Below are positions 21,311 to 32,192 of a DNA stretch of 64,000 bases, in pieces; position 1 is the first letter of the stretch, and every line of letters starts with the position of its first letter. The translations under genes were made by a program, and so were the position numbers. The DNA is from Rhynchopus sp. YZ270_cl-10. Lineage: Eukaryota; Euglenozoa; Diplonemea; Diplonemida; Diplonemidae. The stretch spans positions 930,001 to 994,000 of the forward strand of contig OZ037833.1 of the NCBI GenBank assembly GCA_964035575.1, written 5' to 3'. Under the pieces are notes generated by a model that made no database searches, was not told the origin of the DNA, and saw only the letters and a program-made list of their open reading frames with translations.

Positions 21311-21360
21311 TGAAAACTTGGTTGTTTTAGTGTAGACACCCGAAGATGAACTCCACTATA
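21311..21360. repeat. R4b repeat
   Basis: AAAACTTGGTTGTTTTAGTG then ACCCGAAGATGAACTCCACT. Confidence 0.65.
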
Positions 21361-21553
21361 TTTTTTTTTTTTAAATTCTCACCCTCCCCTCACCCTGCTT
21401 TTTTTTTGTCTCGTGTTGGCTGTTTTTCATTAGAGTAAATTAGTTTCACATACCTTCACATCAAAGAAGAGAAAGTACAAAAAGGACGTTCATATGCAGA
21501 TAGAATAAAGCAAAACTCCTTTTTTTAGAAAAATGGGGTTTTTTTGTTGTTAC

Positions 21554-21656
21554 AATACTCCAAATGTGTTTGGCGTCCAAAAAAAAAGTCGCCAAAATTG
21601 CCCCAAAAATCCCCAAATTCGCCAAACTTATTTGGACGCCGTTCTTTGGAGTACTG
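21554..21656. repeat. Palindromic element
   Basis: Arms ATACTCCAAATGTGTTTGGC and the matching right arm with GACGCCGTTCTTTGGAGTA, separated by a CCAAA-rich middle. No coding. Confidence 0.6.
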
Positions 21657-22033
21657 GATACCTTATGGTTTTACATGCTTTTTTTGTGTCTGTTTTTTTT
21701 TATAAGAAAATGTTAAATTCCAACAACTACACTAAAAGGTATGTTTCATAAAGATCGCAATCTAGATGGAAAGACTGCTGACGCGTTGAGGCATGCTGTC
21801 GTGTCTCGCGATACACTTATATGCCAGACAGTTGTCTCCTTCATACTTTCTCATTTTTTTTCTCGTTTGCTGTTAATTTTTTTTGTTCGATTTCTCTGTT
21901 TCGTTCTGTACCCCCCTATAGTATTCTCGTACCAATCAGACACCTAAATCCCTAAAAAGAAAAATCTATCGTTTCTTAAAAATCCTCAAAAAGGAAAACA
22001 AGAAAAAAACCCCCCAAAAAGGAAAAGAAAGTA

Positions 22034-22149
22034 GACTTGAAAATACAAAGCCCTCTCGTGAAACAGTGTACCTTTGGTAATCGGGTGCATCGGGGGAGTG
22101 GACACCCAACCCATGCAGACCTACAATCCATTTCGTGGTTTACATCTGA
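22034..22149. repeat. R3 dispersed repeat
   Basis: Begins ACTTGAAAATACAAAGCCCT with CTCGTGAAACAGTGTACC, then GTGGACACCCAACCCATGCA and TTTCGTGGTTTACATCTGA. Other copies lie at 23611, 30489, 32558 and 35395. Confidence 0.7.
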
Positions 22150-22160
22150 AGAAAAGTTTG

Positions 22161-22193
22161 TAAGATGACCTTAAGCCTCTTGATTAGTCACCT
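22161..22193. repeat. R2 hairpin repeat
   Basis: A shortened copy: AAGATGACCTTAAGCCTCTT then GATTAGTCACCT. Confidence 0.5.
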
Positions 22194-22651
22194 CAAAAAG
22201 GGAAAAGACTCTGAAGCTCTGAAGAATGGGGAAATTTTTCTTTTTTTTTTGAAAGATCAATGAATGTGTCTTCTCTCGTGTACACTCGTCTCAAAGTAAA
22301 GTTGATGCACAGCAACACCTCGCAGGGTACATGACACTCCGTGGGTTAATCGGCAAAAAATATCGAAACAAAAAATCCCCCTCTGGTACGAAAAACGAGA
22401 AGGGGGTGTATAAAACTAAAATCCTCGTTTCGCTGTCTCTCGGCAGACAACCAAAACAGAGTATTTTTTTTTTTTTGTGTTTTTTTTTTTTTTCAGCTCG
22501 GCAAAACGCACCACACCATACCACCCACCCGAAAAGAAAAAAAAACAAAGAAATCCAATCTGTCTGGGGGGGAAATGTGGAGGGGGGAAGTAATCTACTT
22601 GCTTTACGGGCTTAGGATAGGACCCTGGACGATTCAGAGAGGAAGAAAGTT

Positions 22652-22692
22652 TATAAGGATGAACCTAAGCCTCTCGTGCTTAGTATCCTTAT
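22652..22692. repeat. R2 hairpin repeat with covarying stem
   Basis: ATAAGGATGAACCTAAGCCT ends TGCTTAGTATCCTTAT. The outer stem is AAGGAT/ATCCTT, where other copies have AAGATGA/TCACCTT or AAGATGA/TCATCTT. Confidence 0.65.
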
Positions 22693-23288
22693 ACTGACCC
22701 AGAGAGAAGTTGAACAGTGCAAATGCTTCACCGTACACAGTACATAGGCGGACGCAGGACGCTGAACAAATGGCACTGGTGTAGGAGATGGGATGGAAAG
22801 TACTCCCCTTTTTTTTTTTTTTTTTTTGTGATAAAAATGCTGCAAACTCTCTCAGATCAGAAGCCTTTTCTTGAGAGAGTGCTTTTTTTTCTGAAGACTG
22901 CATCTGGAAGCTGCACTAAATCAACAGCCAATATCATTAAAAAAAAAAACGGTATTTTTTCCCCTCCAGTTTGTGTACCAATTTACTTTTTTTCCAAAAA
23001 AAATAAAACAACAAAAGAAATCGTTGGAAGTACCCCAACCCCCCCCCTTTCCCACCCAGGAATGTCCCTAATTAATTATGTTTTTTGTTTGTGTTGCAAT
23101 CCCCTCTCCCTTTTTCGTTCTCAAAAAAAAAGAAAAACGTATCCCCGTTTTTTTCCCTTAATTTTTTCACTCCTTCTTATTTCAACTCCCTCGTTGATTT
23201 GTTTCAGGAGGGGGTGTTGGTTGTTAACGTTATTTAGGTTTTTGGTTTGTTTGTTTTTTTTACAGAGAAAGAAAAAGAAAGAAAGGTT

Positions 23289-23327
23289 TATAAGATGAAC
23301 CTAAGCCTCTCTTGCTTAGTCACCTTT
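23289..23327. repeat. R2 hairpin repeat
   Basis: TATAAGATGAACCTAAGCCT, loop CTCTTG, then CTTAGTCACCTT. Confidence 0.6.
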
Positions 23328-23439
23328 TAAAAAAGGTTGGCAAATATCAAAAAACCAAATCTCTCGTTTGCTTCATCTTCAACAGCAGAGATTTTAATGG
23401 ATATTTTTGTTAGATGCAAAATTGAACTCAATAACGTCT

Positions 23440-26400
23440 TCACCCAGTCTCAAAGAACTGCTTGAGAACAGCGTGTACGGCGGTCTCAACTTCAGAGGTG
23501 GGGGTCTTGATGGTCACGCGGGCAGCCTTAGCCTGTAAGGGTGTGTTGTATTGAGAAACTACCCAACCCCCAAAGGAGTTCTGACCACCCAAAATGCCAC
23601 CTTTTAAAAGAATTGAAATACAAAAGCCCTCTTCGTGAACAGTGTACCTTTTGGTACTATGACCTGGCTGTACCGTGGGGGTGGACACCTAAACCATTGC
23701 AGTCCTGCATTTCGTGGTTTACATCTGATATTTTGGCCAAGAAGGTGCACAAAATGCACAATCCCTGACATTGCGGCAATCATATGCCATACAGCATAGC
23801 CTCTCTAGGGTGTAATGCTTTTTAAAAAGAGAAGTTAAGGTTGATAGTGCAAAACGGCCTCTGGGATGTAGTGTCACTGACACACCGCTATCGAACCCCT
23901 TGGAGGTTAGAAAAGTAAAGAAAGGCATACCCCTGGGTTCGTCTCGATGTTCACAAGCACGACGAAGCCTGCCTTTGGCTCGGGGGCGGTGGACCACTCG
24001 ACCGGGGTGAAGTACGCACACCCAACCATGTTGTTCTGGTTGTTGTCGACGGCACGCAACACCTTCATCTTGAGTGTAGTGCTGAGCATGGTCTCGATAG
24101 CATCCAGGTGGATGTCACGTTGCGAGTGGTAGATCTGGGGGGTGGTTGTGGTAAAAAAAAAAACAAAGAAAAGGTTGTAGATGATCCTAAGCCTCGTCAC
24201 CTAAAAACAAAACCCAAAAAAAATGTAAGCTGCAATGTGACTATGTATCTAGATGGAGGTGACGCAGGAGCCGGAGCACACCCAGTTCCAGGAAGTAAAG
24301 CAGGAAACCCAAGACTCGGACGACTGCGACAATGAACTAAAAAAAAAAACCCTCAAGGTGAATAAGAGCCCCGTGTTGCATTTTATCAAAGGAAACATAC
24401 CGCGCTCGCTGGAGGGTTGGTCGGACACACCGTTGCCTGCCACGCTTGGAAGAACTGCGGTGCTGCCTGTGGGGGGGGGTGGTGGTTTAAGAAATCTTTG
24501 GTCAAAATGAAGCCCTTATTTCCTTCTTAGCTGTCTCAGATATAAGGGAGGAAGACTGGTACGATCCGCCTCTTCTTTTCGCCACCTTTAAACAAGAAAA
24601 GCGAATTCTAGCCAAAAGCGTGTTGACAGTGTGTGTGATGTTGACAGTTTTTAAAACCCCCAGGAGTGTGTTGCCTGCAAATGAAATAAGAGGCAACACA
24701 GCCACAGCAAATGAAGTACATACCCCCAGGTTCAAGGACTCCATGAACTTAGTCGCAACGACAGGAAGGGGCACCTGCAGGGTCATCGAGAAGTTGCTTC
24801 CCCTGTAAGTGGTGTGGTGTGGTGTGAATTAAAAAGGGGGAGGTGAGGTGGCGGCTGCGTGCAGAGCTTCAGGAAGTACATTGCGCAGGTCAAATCATGT
24901 CTAGGGCATGTTCGTCGCAGTTGCAATCAAAAAGAAAGACAAAACAAGTAATTGTCATCGGGGAAAAAAAAAAACCACCCCGTTGTTTGTTCCTTACCAA
25001 TTATGTATTGGGTTAACTTCTCTAATACACAACTCTACCCATTTTCAAAAATGGCTATCGTCTTTTTCTTGGGTATTTGGGTACCCAAAACTGGGTTGGG
25101 CCCAGGTATCCAAGTATCCAGGTATCCAGGGAAGGTGGGGGGGAAAAAAACAAAAAGTTGCACATACGTAAGTGTGACGGTCATGCTGGGATTGCCCTGG
25201 AAGAACGCTGTGCACTTCAGAACCAGGACCAAAGGCACCTGCTGTCCGTTCACAATCTGCAAAAAAGGAGAGTGAGAGGCATGTGTGGGCATCCCACTAT
25301 TTTGGCCAAATTTTGGGTCGGGCAGCCCAAAAATACGAAGGATTTTTTTACGTTCTAAAAATCATGAAAGGCGGGTGGAGGGTGAACCACAAGCCGTACA
25401 GGCAGCCTTATCAGTAACCTCAGCACATTCATAAGAAACGGCGACATGGCACCCAAAGGCTCCTGACAAAGCCACGGCACACAACATTCTAATTAAAAAA
25501 AAAATTCCCCGCTCATTTCCCCCCAACAAAAACATACCGATGAAGGGAAGGGCTGCTGCTGGATGTCCAATCCTGCGAAGGGTGCGACTGTCACTGTTGC
25601 GTTGTTAAGCGTCTCCTGCGTTTTGTTGCCAAAGAAGATCATAAGGCGCCCATCTGGGCCACGGTACTCACTGCGCACACCGAGCTGCAGCTTCTCATCC
25701 TCGTAGAGCACGCCTTGCGCCGTACGCATCAGGAGAGGCAGGTTCTCTGACTGCATCTTCGCCACTGCGGCAGGGTCTGCCCACGGTGCACCACCCCCTG
25801 CAACCGGAGTTTGACTAGGTGCTGGAGTAGCAGAAGGCAGACCACCAAAGGGGTCCAACACAGCCTGTGGCGGTGCTGCATTTTGTGTGGAGACGGGGAC
25901 AGGGGTAGGAGCAGCGGTAGCGGCGGGAGCAGGGGCGCCAAAGATATCATCCAGGCCTCCTACCGCAGGGGCAGGTGTCGGGGTTGGTGTAGGGGCTGGC
26001 GTCGCTGCACCGCCAAAGAAAGGATCCACCGCGGCCGGTGTGGGTGTCGGTGTGGCTGCTGCAGGGGTGGGTGCCGGGACTGGGTCGCCAAAGATGTCGT
26101 CCAGAAGGTTGACAGAGGACGGCGCTGCCGCCTCTGCTGTCTGTGTAGGTTGCCCAGCGAAGGGGTCTTCGAGGCCGGAGGAGGAAACGACTTCTTTTCC
26201 TCTGTTCGGGAACATCGCCCCCAGCTCTGCGGTGCGTTCGGCCACCTTCGCGTCGAGGTCTTCCACAGCAGAGTCAAGAATGTGCTCGGAGCAGCCCTGG
26301 AGGCCAAGGAGGTTGGTGTCCGAGAGCGGTTCCTGCATCTGCGTGAAGACGTGCTGTCGCCAGAGGGAGACGGTGTGGCTGCCGATGGAGAACATGATTT

Positions 26401-28636
26401 GGTCGGAGTGGCAGGGTGGTGTGCTGAGCTGCCCTTCGTGGGAGGCGCAGACAGCGGCAGAGGCGAGGAAGGCTTCCCAGGGTTGGTTTGCGTCTGCGTC
26501 CCAGACGTTGAGGTGGTTCTGTGCAATGCGCTGTTGGATGCCTTGTTTGAGCAGCGCCTTTGCGTCCTGTGTGAAGACGCCTGCCTTAGCATGTGCCCTC
26601 CAGTTGTCCAGTGCCTGGGCCGTCATCTGTCCCTTCGCTGCATCCTCAGTCTTGCGGACGATTTGGCTTTCCCGTTCCCGCTCCTCTTGTTTCGCCTGCC
26701 AGACGTTGCTGTCCGTCGTGTCGCCGCCCTTCTTAATGACACTCTGGTGTACCTTGCTCTGTTCCACCTCAAAGGCCGGCATGTTTTCGAACACTTTCTG
26801 CAATTTCTCCTCCGGCAGGATGCTGCCGTTGCACAAATGGGAGTACTCCATGCTCCGCTGTTGGATCTCAACGTCCATGTGTGTCGAGTTTTCGGAGAAC
26901 ACCTTCAACACCTTCTCGCGCAGCTGTGCGTTCTCTGGGTACTGTGTGTACAGCTTGGCGTAGCAGCTGAGCAGAAGACTCTTGGTTTCAGCACTGACCA
27001 GTCCCCATTTGCCGTGAAGTGCTTGGAACTGTGCCCATGCGTTGGATTCCTGCACGTCAGGAAGGAAGCTGCCGAATTCGCCGAGAATGTGGGTCGCAAC
27101 CTTGACAGACACTTCGTGCGCAGTGGGGGGGATGACTGCGGTGAAGACGGTGCGTGCGGCGTGCTTCTGGATGTCCACATGGTTGGTCACGATGTGCACG
27201 ACACGCATCCAGACATCGGGGCTCACAAAATCCCCTGCCTGGCTAATGATGTTCATGATGACGTCGACGTACCAGCTGTAGTCAGACGCATATTTCTCGC
27301 ACAGAATCGCGATTTTCACGACCAAATCCTCCTTAATAGCGTACTCTGCGGTGCTCAGGTAGTCCAACATCTCACCCACAATCTCCCCCGCATTGCTTTT
27401 GTCGACCATCACGTAGAGCAGATCTAAGGCCTTCCTTCTGATCGAGATGTCCGCATCCCTCAGGGCAGACACAATCGTGGTCTGATGCTTTTTGACGTGC
27501 TCATTGAAAACCTCTGGGCAGAAGGAGAGACGCACCATCAAATCAAGCCCAAGGTAGCGCAGGTTAGTATCCTTCGTGTCGGTGATGAATCTTCCAAGGA
27601 TGCCAGCACTCATGTTGAGGAGGGAGCGATCTTTGTCCCAATGGATGACCAGGTTTATCGCCTCTGCGAGCACCGCGTTCATAGCATTGTTGCGTGCCGG
27701 CGTACCACGGCTCTTTTGGTGGGTATGTTCACGCATGACACGCTCCGAGGTTGTAATGATCTTATCAAGCACAGAAGTAATCTGGTTTTTGAGCGACCCT
27801 TCCGTTGGCATAGGGAAATGCTGCAATACCCGGAAACACTTCACCTGCAACCACGGCGCAGGCACCGTATAATAAATATACTCATGAGAGGTCTCCTTTG
27901 AAATGATCAATCTATACAGAAGACGCACGACACGTGGCACCACTCCTGCAAATGGTTCCGTCGTTTTCCCTAAGAACCCTAATACCAAAGAAAGAGTCGA
28001 ATTTACAACAGACAACGTGGTCTTCAATGGGTTCAAATCTTCAATAAGGGTTGGCGCAATCTCCTCAGCCTCCACCTTTTCTGGAGAAGAACGGTACAGA
28101 CGGAGGAGTGTCATAAGGGCCTTCTTTTTGACCAAATTTGTTGTTGTCTGAGACAACGAAATGCGGCGAACGTCGTCAGCCATGGAATCCGCAAAGTCTT
28201 TTCCTCCAATGTTCGCAAGCGCTGTGAGCGCGAGGCACTGCGCAAATTCACGGTCCTTCGTTATCGCGCCGGATGGGTTGCGCCCTCCGTTGAGGTCCTG
28301 CTTTATGGAGTGTGTAATGAGCGTGAGAAGGTCGTCTTGTTCATTGAGGAAGAGCGTGCATGCAAGGTAGCCAATGTGTTTTTCTGAGTATTTGTCAGAT
28401 GAAAGGAGTTGGACCCCTTCCATTTGTCCGAAGTCCACTTCGTATCCCAGCATATAAACATAGAGCAGCTTGCAAACGTTCTTCTTCCTGTCGTAGCCCT
28501 TCATGTTTTTTGTCTCCTTAAACTTCTGTCTCACCTTGTGGAGCTCCCGGTCAATGATCTTTTGTTCCTCCTCCTTTGATTGTGCAGACGCCTTCCGGAT
28601 CTCCCCGATCACCTTGCTTAACCCTCGCATCTCCAT
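23440..28636 (-). CDS. AP2A: AP-2 complex subunit alpha (alpha-adaptin), six exons
   Basis: The large subunit of the AP-2 clathrin adaptor, which selects cargo at the plasma membrane. Exons (high to low): 28636-25538, 25256-25168, 24802-24724, 24466-24401, 24134-23931, 23532-23440. All phases match; total 3630 nt, 1209 residues. Every intron starts GTATG and ends AG. The N-terminal trunk (about 1-640) is typical: MRGLSKVIGEIRKA, the PIP2-site lysines in YDRKKNVCKLL, and LLSSDKYSEKHIGYLA. The appendage platform appears late (AAPQFFQAWQ, then MVGCAYF). About residues 640-820 are an unfamiliar Gln/Ala-rich insertion. The hinge (about 820-990) is Pro/Ala/Thr-rich and carries EDPFAG, LLDDIFGD, DPFFGG, LDDIFGA and LDPFGG motifs. 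Intron 5 carries R3 and R1 copies, intron 4 an R2 hairpin, and intron 1 an R8 copy. A possible AG leader site lies at 28652-28653. Confidence 0.95.
23611..23728. repeat. R3 repeat inside AP-2 alpha intron 5
   Basis: GAAATACAAAAGCCCTCTTC through GGTTTACATCTGA. Confidence 0.7.
23830..23908. repeat. R1 repeat inside AP-2 alpha intron 5
   Basis: GTTGATAGTGCAAAACGGCC, then CACTGACACACC and CTATCGAACCCC. Confidence 0.6.
24177..24203. repeat. Short R2 hairpin inside AP-2 alpha intron 4
   Basis: GTAGATGATCCTAAGCCTCG then TCACCTA; the loop-proximal part is shortened. Confidence 0.45.
25405..25490. repeat. R8 repeat inside AP-2 alpha intron 1
   Basis: GCCTTATCAGTAACCTCAGC and later ATGGCACCCAAAGGCTCC and AGCCACGGCACACAACATTC. 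Its partner is at 49310-49403. Confidence 0.65.
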
Positions 28637-30155
28637 TTTTCAAATCCTTTTCTACCCCAATAGGGTAGATGCACAAAGGAGAAAAAAAGGGGGCGTACTG
28701 TGGGGGTTGTGGGGGTGGGGGTTGTGTTGATAAATAAATAATTTTTTTTTTTTGAATAGATAAAAAGCAATAAATTACTTTTTATTTAAAACAAAAGGCA
28801 CTCCGGGCGTACTGGGGGTAGGGTTGTGTTGATAAAACGCGTGGAATTAGCCGGAATCACATAAAATCAGTCAAAAAAAAAAATGTGATATTGTCCTGTC
28901 TTGGAAACATCCGTTGGAAACTCCGTCACGCAAAGGGCGAGGAATAATTCACATAAATCCTGCATATTTGGTAGGTGTTTTGGGGACTGGCTGGGGTCAG
29001 GAGTCCCTCATTTCCCCTCCCTTTAGCAAAAGCCCAAACCACGGCCAAAAAATAAAAAAAATCCAGACCCCCAAAATAGCAGAAATTGCAGAAAATAGCA
29101 CCCCCCTTCAGCCACACCAATAAAGCAGCTGAAGGGGGGGGGCAAGAATGTCATTGAGAATATGGGCATTTTTTGGATCTCGTGGTTGTGGGAGGAAAAA
29201 AAAGGAATCAGCTATGTGGCCAGGGATAACGTCTTCATCAGCGGTTCGTAAAGAAATAGAAACTTAAAGAAAATTGGGGATGGGGGATCAAATATTTATC
29301 TTGTGTTGCAGCCCTCCTCTGAAAGGGGGGTGTTGTGATCAATGGGGGGGCTACCCTCGAGGAATTTCTGTACAATGAAAAATTTGTTTGATTGTAAGCC
29401 TACTATCACTGGATAGCAGACACATCTGTACAATAAAAAGACAAAAATTTTAAAAAGATGAAACCATGCCTTTTCTGAAGCCTTGAAGAAGAAGAGCACC
29501 TCCGGAGCCATCCGGATGAACAGCAGAAGACAAAAAAAAAAAGATCAATCAACACTAAAAAAATAATGTTGGACAAAAAAAAGAGGCAGTCAAAAAGAGG
29601 GGGTGTGTGATAGCTTGCAGCTCATATCCTTCCTCTCTCACGTACCCACATCCATTTCGTGGTTTACAAAGAAAGCTTTAAAAAGGGGGCATAAAAGGCG
29701 TCAGGCATATTTCCAAAAGGGGGAGAGCGAGAGGAGGTGAGGGTTAGGGCTTACAAAAAAAAAACATGAGAGATATGACAACTTAGAGAAAAACAAAACA
29801 AAAAAGGGGCGCTTTTTTCGCCTCTCTTCCCCCCCCCCCCTTTCCCCATTAAAAAACCCGGCAAACAAAACAAAAAAAAATCGCTACACACTTTAAAAAA
29901 AAATCTAAAATATTTATTGGGGGGGGATCCAGGAGTTTCCTTGGTTTCCATACTTTCTATATGGGTGTAGAGGACGGTCCTGTTGGGGAGGGAATTACAA
30001 AAAAAAAAACGACATTTTTTTTTTTTTGACAAAAGTGAATTTGGGTGGTGTGTGCAGAAACGTCAGAAGCAGCCTGCTACTACGCGAAACACCAACAATA
30101 GAAAAGAAAACACCTCTCAGAGTGGGGGATTGTAGAATAAAAGAAAAGAAAAGGT

Positions 30156-30258
30156 TAATAAGATGACCCTAAGCCTCTCTGTGCTTAGTCTGATTAGAGT
30201 ACTTAATGTTTTGAACATTGGTTGTTCATCAATCTTTCTCTCGTGCTTAGTCACCTTA
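30156..30258. repeat. R2 hairpin repeat, compound copy
   Basis: AAGATGACCCTAAGCCTCTC, the inserted segment with AACATTGGTTGTTCATCAAT, then CTCTCGTGCTTAGTCACCTT. It matches the compound copy at 12533-12638. Confidence 0.6.
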
Positions 30259-30488
30259 TCATATTCGCTATCGCAGAGCAACAGCTGCGCTGGGTTCCTA
30301 GTAGAAAATAGAAACTTATCACTCATCACACGATGAAACCCATGGGAGAGGTTGTAGTGAAACACACACACCTCGACCTGTTTGGTGAGGAGTGGCTCTG
30401 CAGCGCGGTTCGTCCCTAGAACCGCAAAAGTGTGTTCAAAGTGCGCTGTTTCTATTTCCTCCTTCATTTCATGAGGTGACAAAAGTTA

Positions 30489-30599
30489 ACTTGAAATACA
30501 AAGCCCTCTCGTGAACAGTGTACTTTGGTACAATAACCGGTTTATACCGTGGGTGGACACCCAACACATGCAGTCCTACATTTCGTGGTTTACATCTGA
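30489..30599. repeat. R3 dispersed repeat
   Basis: AACTTGAAATACAAAGCCCT through TTCGTGGTTTACATCTGAA. Confidence 0.7.
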
Positions 30600-31117
30600 A
30601 AGAAACCAAATTTCTTTTTAAAACAAAACACTCCATATCCAAAACAGGGGGGATGTCTGGTGGGGGGAGCTGCCCTTGGGAGGGGTCAAAATATGTATAA
30701 AAAGTGAATACCCTTTTGACCCCTTGAGGGGGCTATTAGCATAGAGGAAAGGTCTAAGAAGAGAAAAGTTGACAAAGTGAATCAAAATAAAAATAAACGG
30801 CTCGCCGTACATCGGGACGGAAGAAGATGAAAAAAAATATTACCTGAATATGTATTGTGTACAGCGTGCAGTGTGAAGAAATTATTTGAGAGAGACCGTT
30901 CTGTTGATGTATTTTGCTGTTTGTGACAAAAAAAAAAAAAAAAGCTCATACAAAAGGTAGGGTTCTGACTATCCAAATGGAGAGCTTTTTTTTGCTGTTT
31001 TTTGTTTTTTTTTTTTGGAAATCTTGATTTTTAAAGCGTGGATATGTGTTCAGTGAAGGGGGAAAAAAAGACCTGAGGGATGAAATAACACTTTGTGTGG
31101 GGGGAAAGCCTTACCCT

Positions 31118-31152
31118 AAAGATGAACGTGTCTCTCGTCTACACATATCTTT
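31118..31152. repeat. R2b hairpin repeat
   Basis: AAAGATGAACGTGTCTCTCG closes with CTACACATATCTTT. It has the same CTCTCGT loop as R2, but the stem is GTGT/ACAC instead of CTAAG/CTTAG. Confidence 0.6.
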
Positions 31153-31267
31153 ACCACGTGGCGGTATCGCGCTGGAATACGGTGGGGTTTTGAAGATGGG
31201 CTGGTTCTTCTAAGTAAACACAAAGAGGGGATTTGTAGATGTTTTTGTTTATGCTTTGTACTCTGTT

Positions 31268-31342
31268 GGTGCTCCGGGAGGGGTCGATATTGACAGGTCG
31301 CTGACAGAGGTCGTTGACCGACTTCCGAAAGCACCATCTTTG
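31268..31342. repeat. R7 dispersed repeat
   Basis: GGTGCTCCGGGAGGGGTCGA, AGGTCGCTGACAGAGG, then a closing AAAGCACCAT. Its partner is at 34292-34362. Confidence 0.65.
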
Positions 31343-31410
31343 TTTTTGCTTTTGTGTGTGTGTGTTTTTAAAGTTTTTTTAGATCCTAAAGTAAAAAACA
31401 AAGAGGGAAG

Positions 31411-31512
31411 CTTGAAAGGTGCACGCCTCACCGTACACCGGTACTGGTTCTCCGCGGGTTATCGAACCCCCCAGAGAAGAGAACACTTCAACTGGTATGC
31501 ACACGGTAACAG
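31411..31512. repeat. R1 dispersed repeat
   Basis: GAAAGGTGCACGCCTCACCG, GGGTTATCGAACCCC, GAACACTTCAACTGG and a terminal GCACACGGTAAC. Confidence 0.65.
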
Positions 31513-31521
31513 GATTCGTAC

Positions 31522-31624
31522 GTACCGTAATAATATGACCGTAAAAAAAGGTCGAACTTCCAGAAAAATCCTGAAAAGGTCGAACATTACGGTCGATAAT
31601 TTTTTTTTTTTACGATTACGGTAC
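31522..31624. mobile_element. Foldback element M2, copy 1
   Basis: Termini GTACCGTAAT and ATTACGGTAC. Inside are AAAAAAGGTCGAAC and AAAAGGTCGAACATTACGGT, so half-elements repeat directly as well as inversely. Confidence 0.6.
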
Positions 31625-31882
31625 TACACAATGACAATAAAAGAGAGAGAAAAGAACAAAAAACATTAAGCACAGAACATCGGCCTCATGTTGTTTGAAG
31701 CCACCCAAAAACCCCCATCTCGGGAGTACTTTTTGTATTTTCCCTTCCATTTCATTGGATCCCCAAACGAACGATAAAACCCTTTGCTCTTCCAAAGCCT
31801 TCTCGAACAAAACAACAAACCATACAATCCCAAAGCCGAGGTTAGAACATAAGAAAAAGATTGAAAATATGAACACCGTACC

Positions 31883-31969
31883 GGTAACATATACTGACAG
31901 TAAAAAAGGTCAAAACTCCCCTTAAAAATCCGGAAAAGGTCTAACATTGTTACGGTCAGTATAAGTTAC
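31883..31969. mobile_element. Foldback element M2, copy 2 (diverged)
   Basis: GTAACATATACTGACAGTAA pairs with a right arm containing GGTCAGTATAAGTTAC. It shares AAAAAAGGTC and AAAAGGTCTAACATT with copy 1, 260 bp away. Confidence 0.55.
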
Positions 31970-31990
31970 TGATGTCTTACGTACTTAATT

Positions 31991-32061
31991 CACCTGATTT
32001 TGTCTGAAAATTGGTGAAATTTACCACTAAACTCCACCAAATTTCAGGCAAAAATCAGGTG
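31991..32061. mobile_element. Small palindromic element M3, copy 1
   Basis: Arms CACCTGATTTTGTCTGAAAA and a complementary arm ending CAAAAATCAGGTG. The second copy is at 50454-50536. Confidence 0.7.
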
Positions 32062-32192
32062 GTTAGTTAAGAATAATTTTCCTTTTCTTCAACAGTACTT
32101 CTCTCTCATGATGCACACACAACTTTATACAGACCACACAATCCCCGTCGATGAAGTAGGAGGATCCCAAAGATATAGAATGCAGTATGGCA

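Larger units (their letters stand above)
20923..23439. other. Intergenic repeat-rich spacer
   Basis: Holds R1 (21173-21265), R4b (21311-21360), a palindrome (21554-21656), R3 (22034-22149), several R2 hairpins and a partial R1 (22705-22755). No gene seen. Confidence 0.5.
28637..32192. other. Repeat-rich intergenic region
   Basis: No confident gene in 3.5 kb. Contains R2 (30156-30258), R3 (30489-30599), R2b (31118-31152), R7 (31268-31342), R1 (31411-31512), two related foldback elements (31522-31624 and 31883-31969) and a small palindrome (31991-32061). The minus strand at about 30257-30482 has a codon-like stretch (TNRAAEPLLTKQVE) I cannot place. Confidence 0.45.

Noticed and set aside
25811-27427. 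A 538-codon plus-strand open frame
   Set aside because: Antisense shadow of AP-2 alpha exon 1, with Cys/Gly/Arg-rich composition and no domain.
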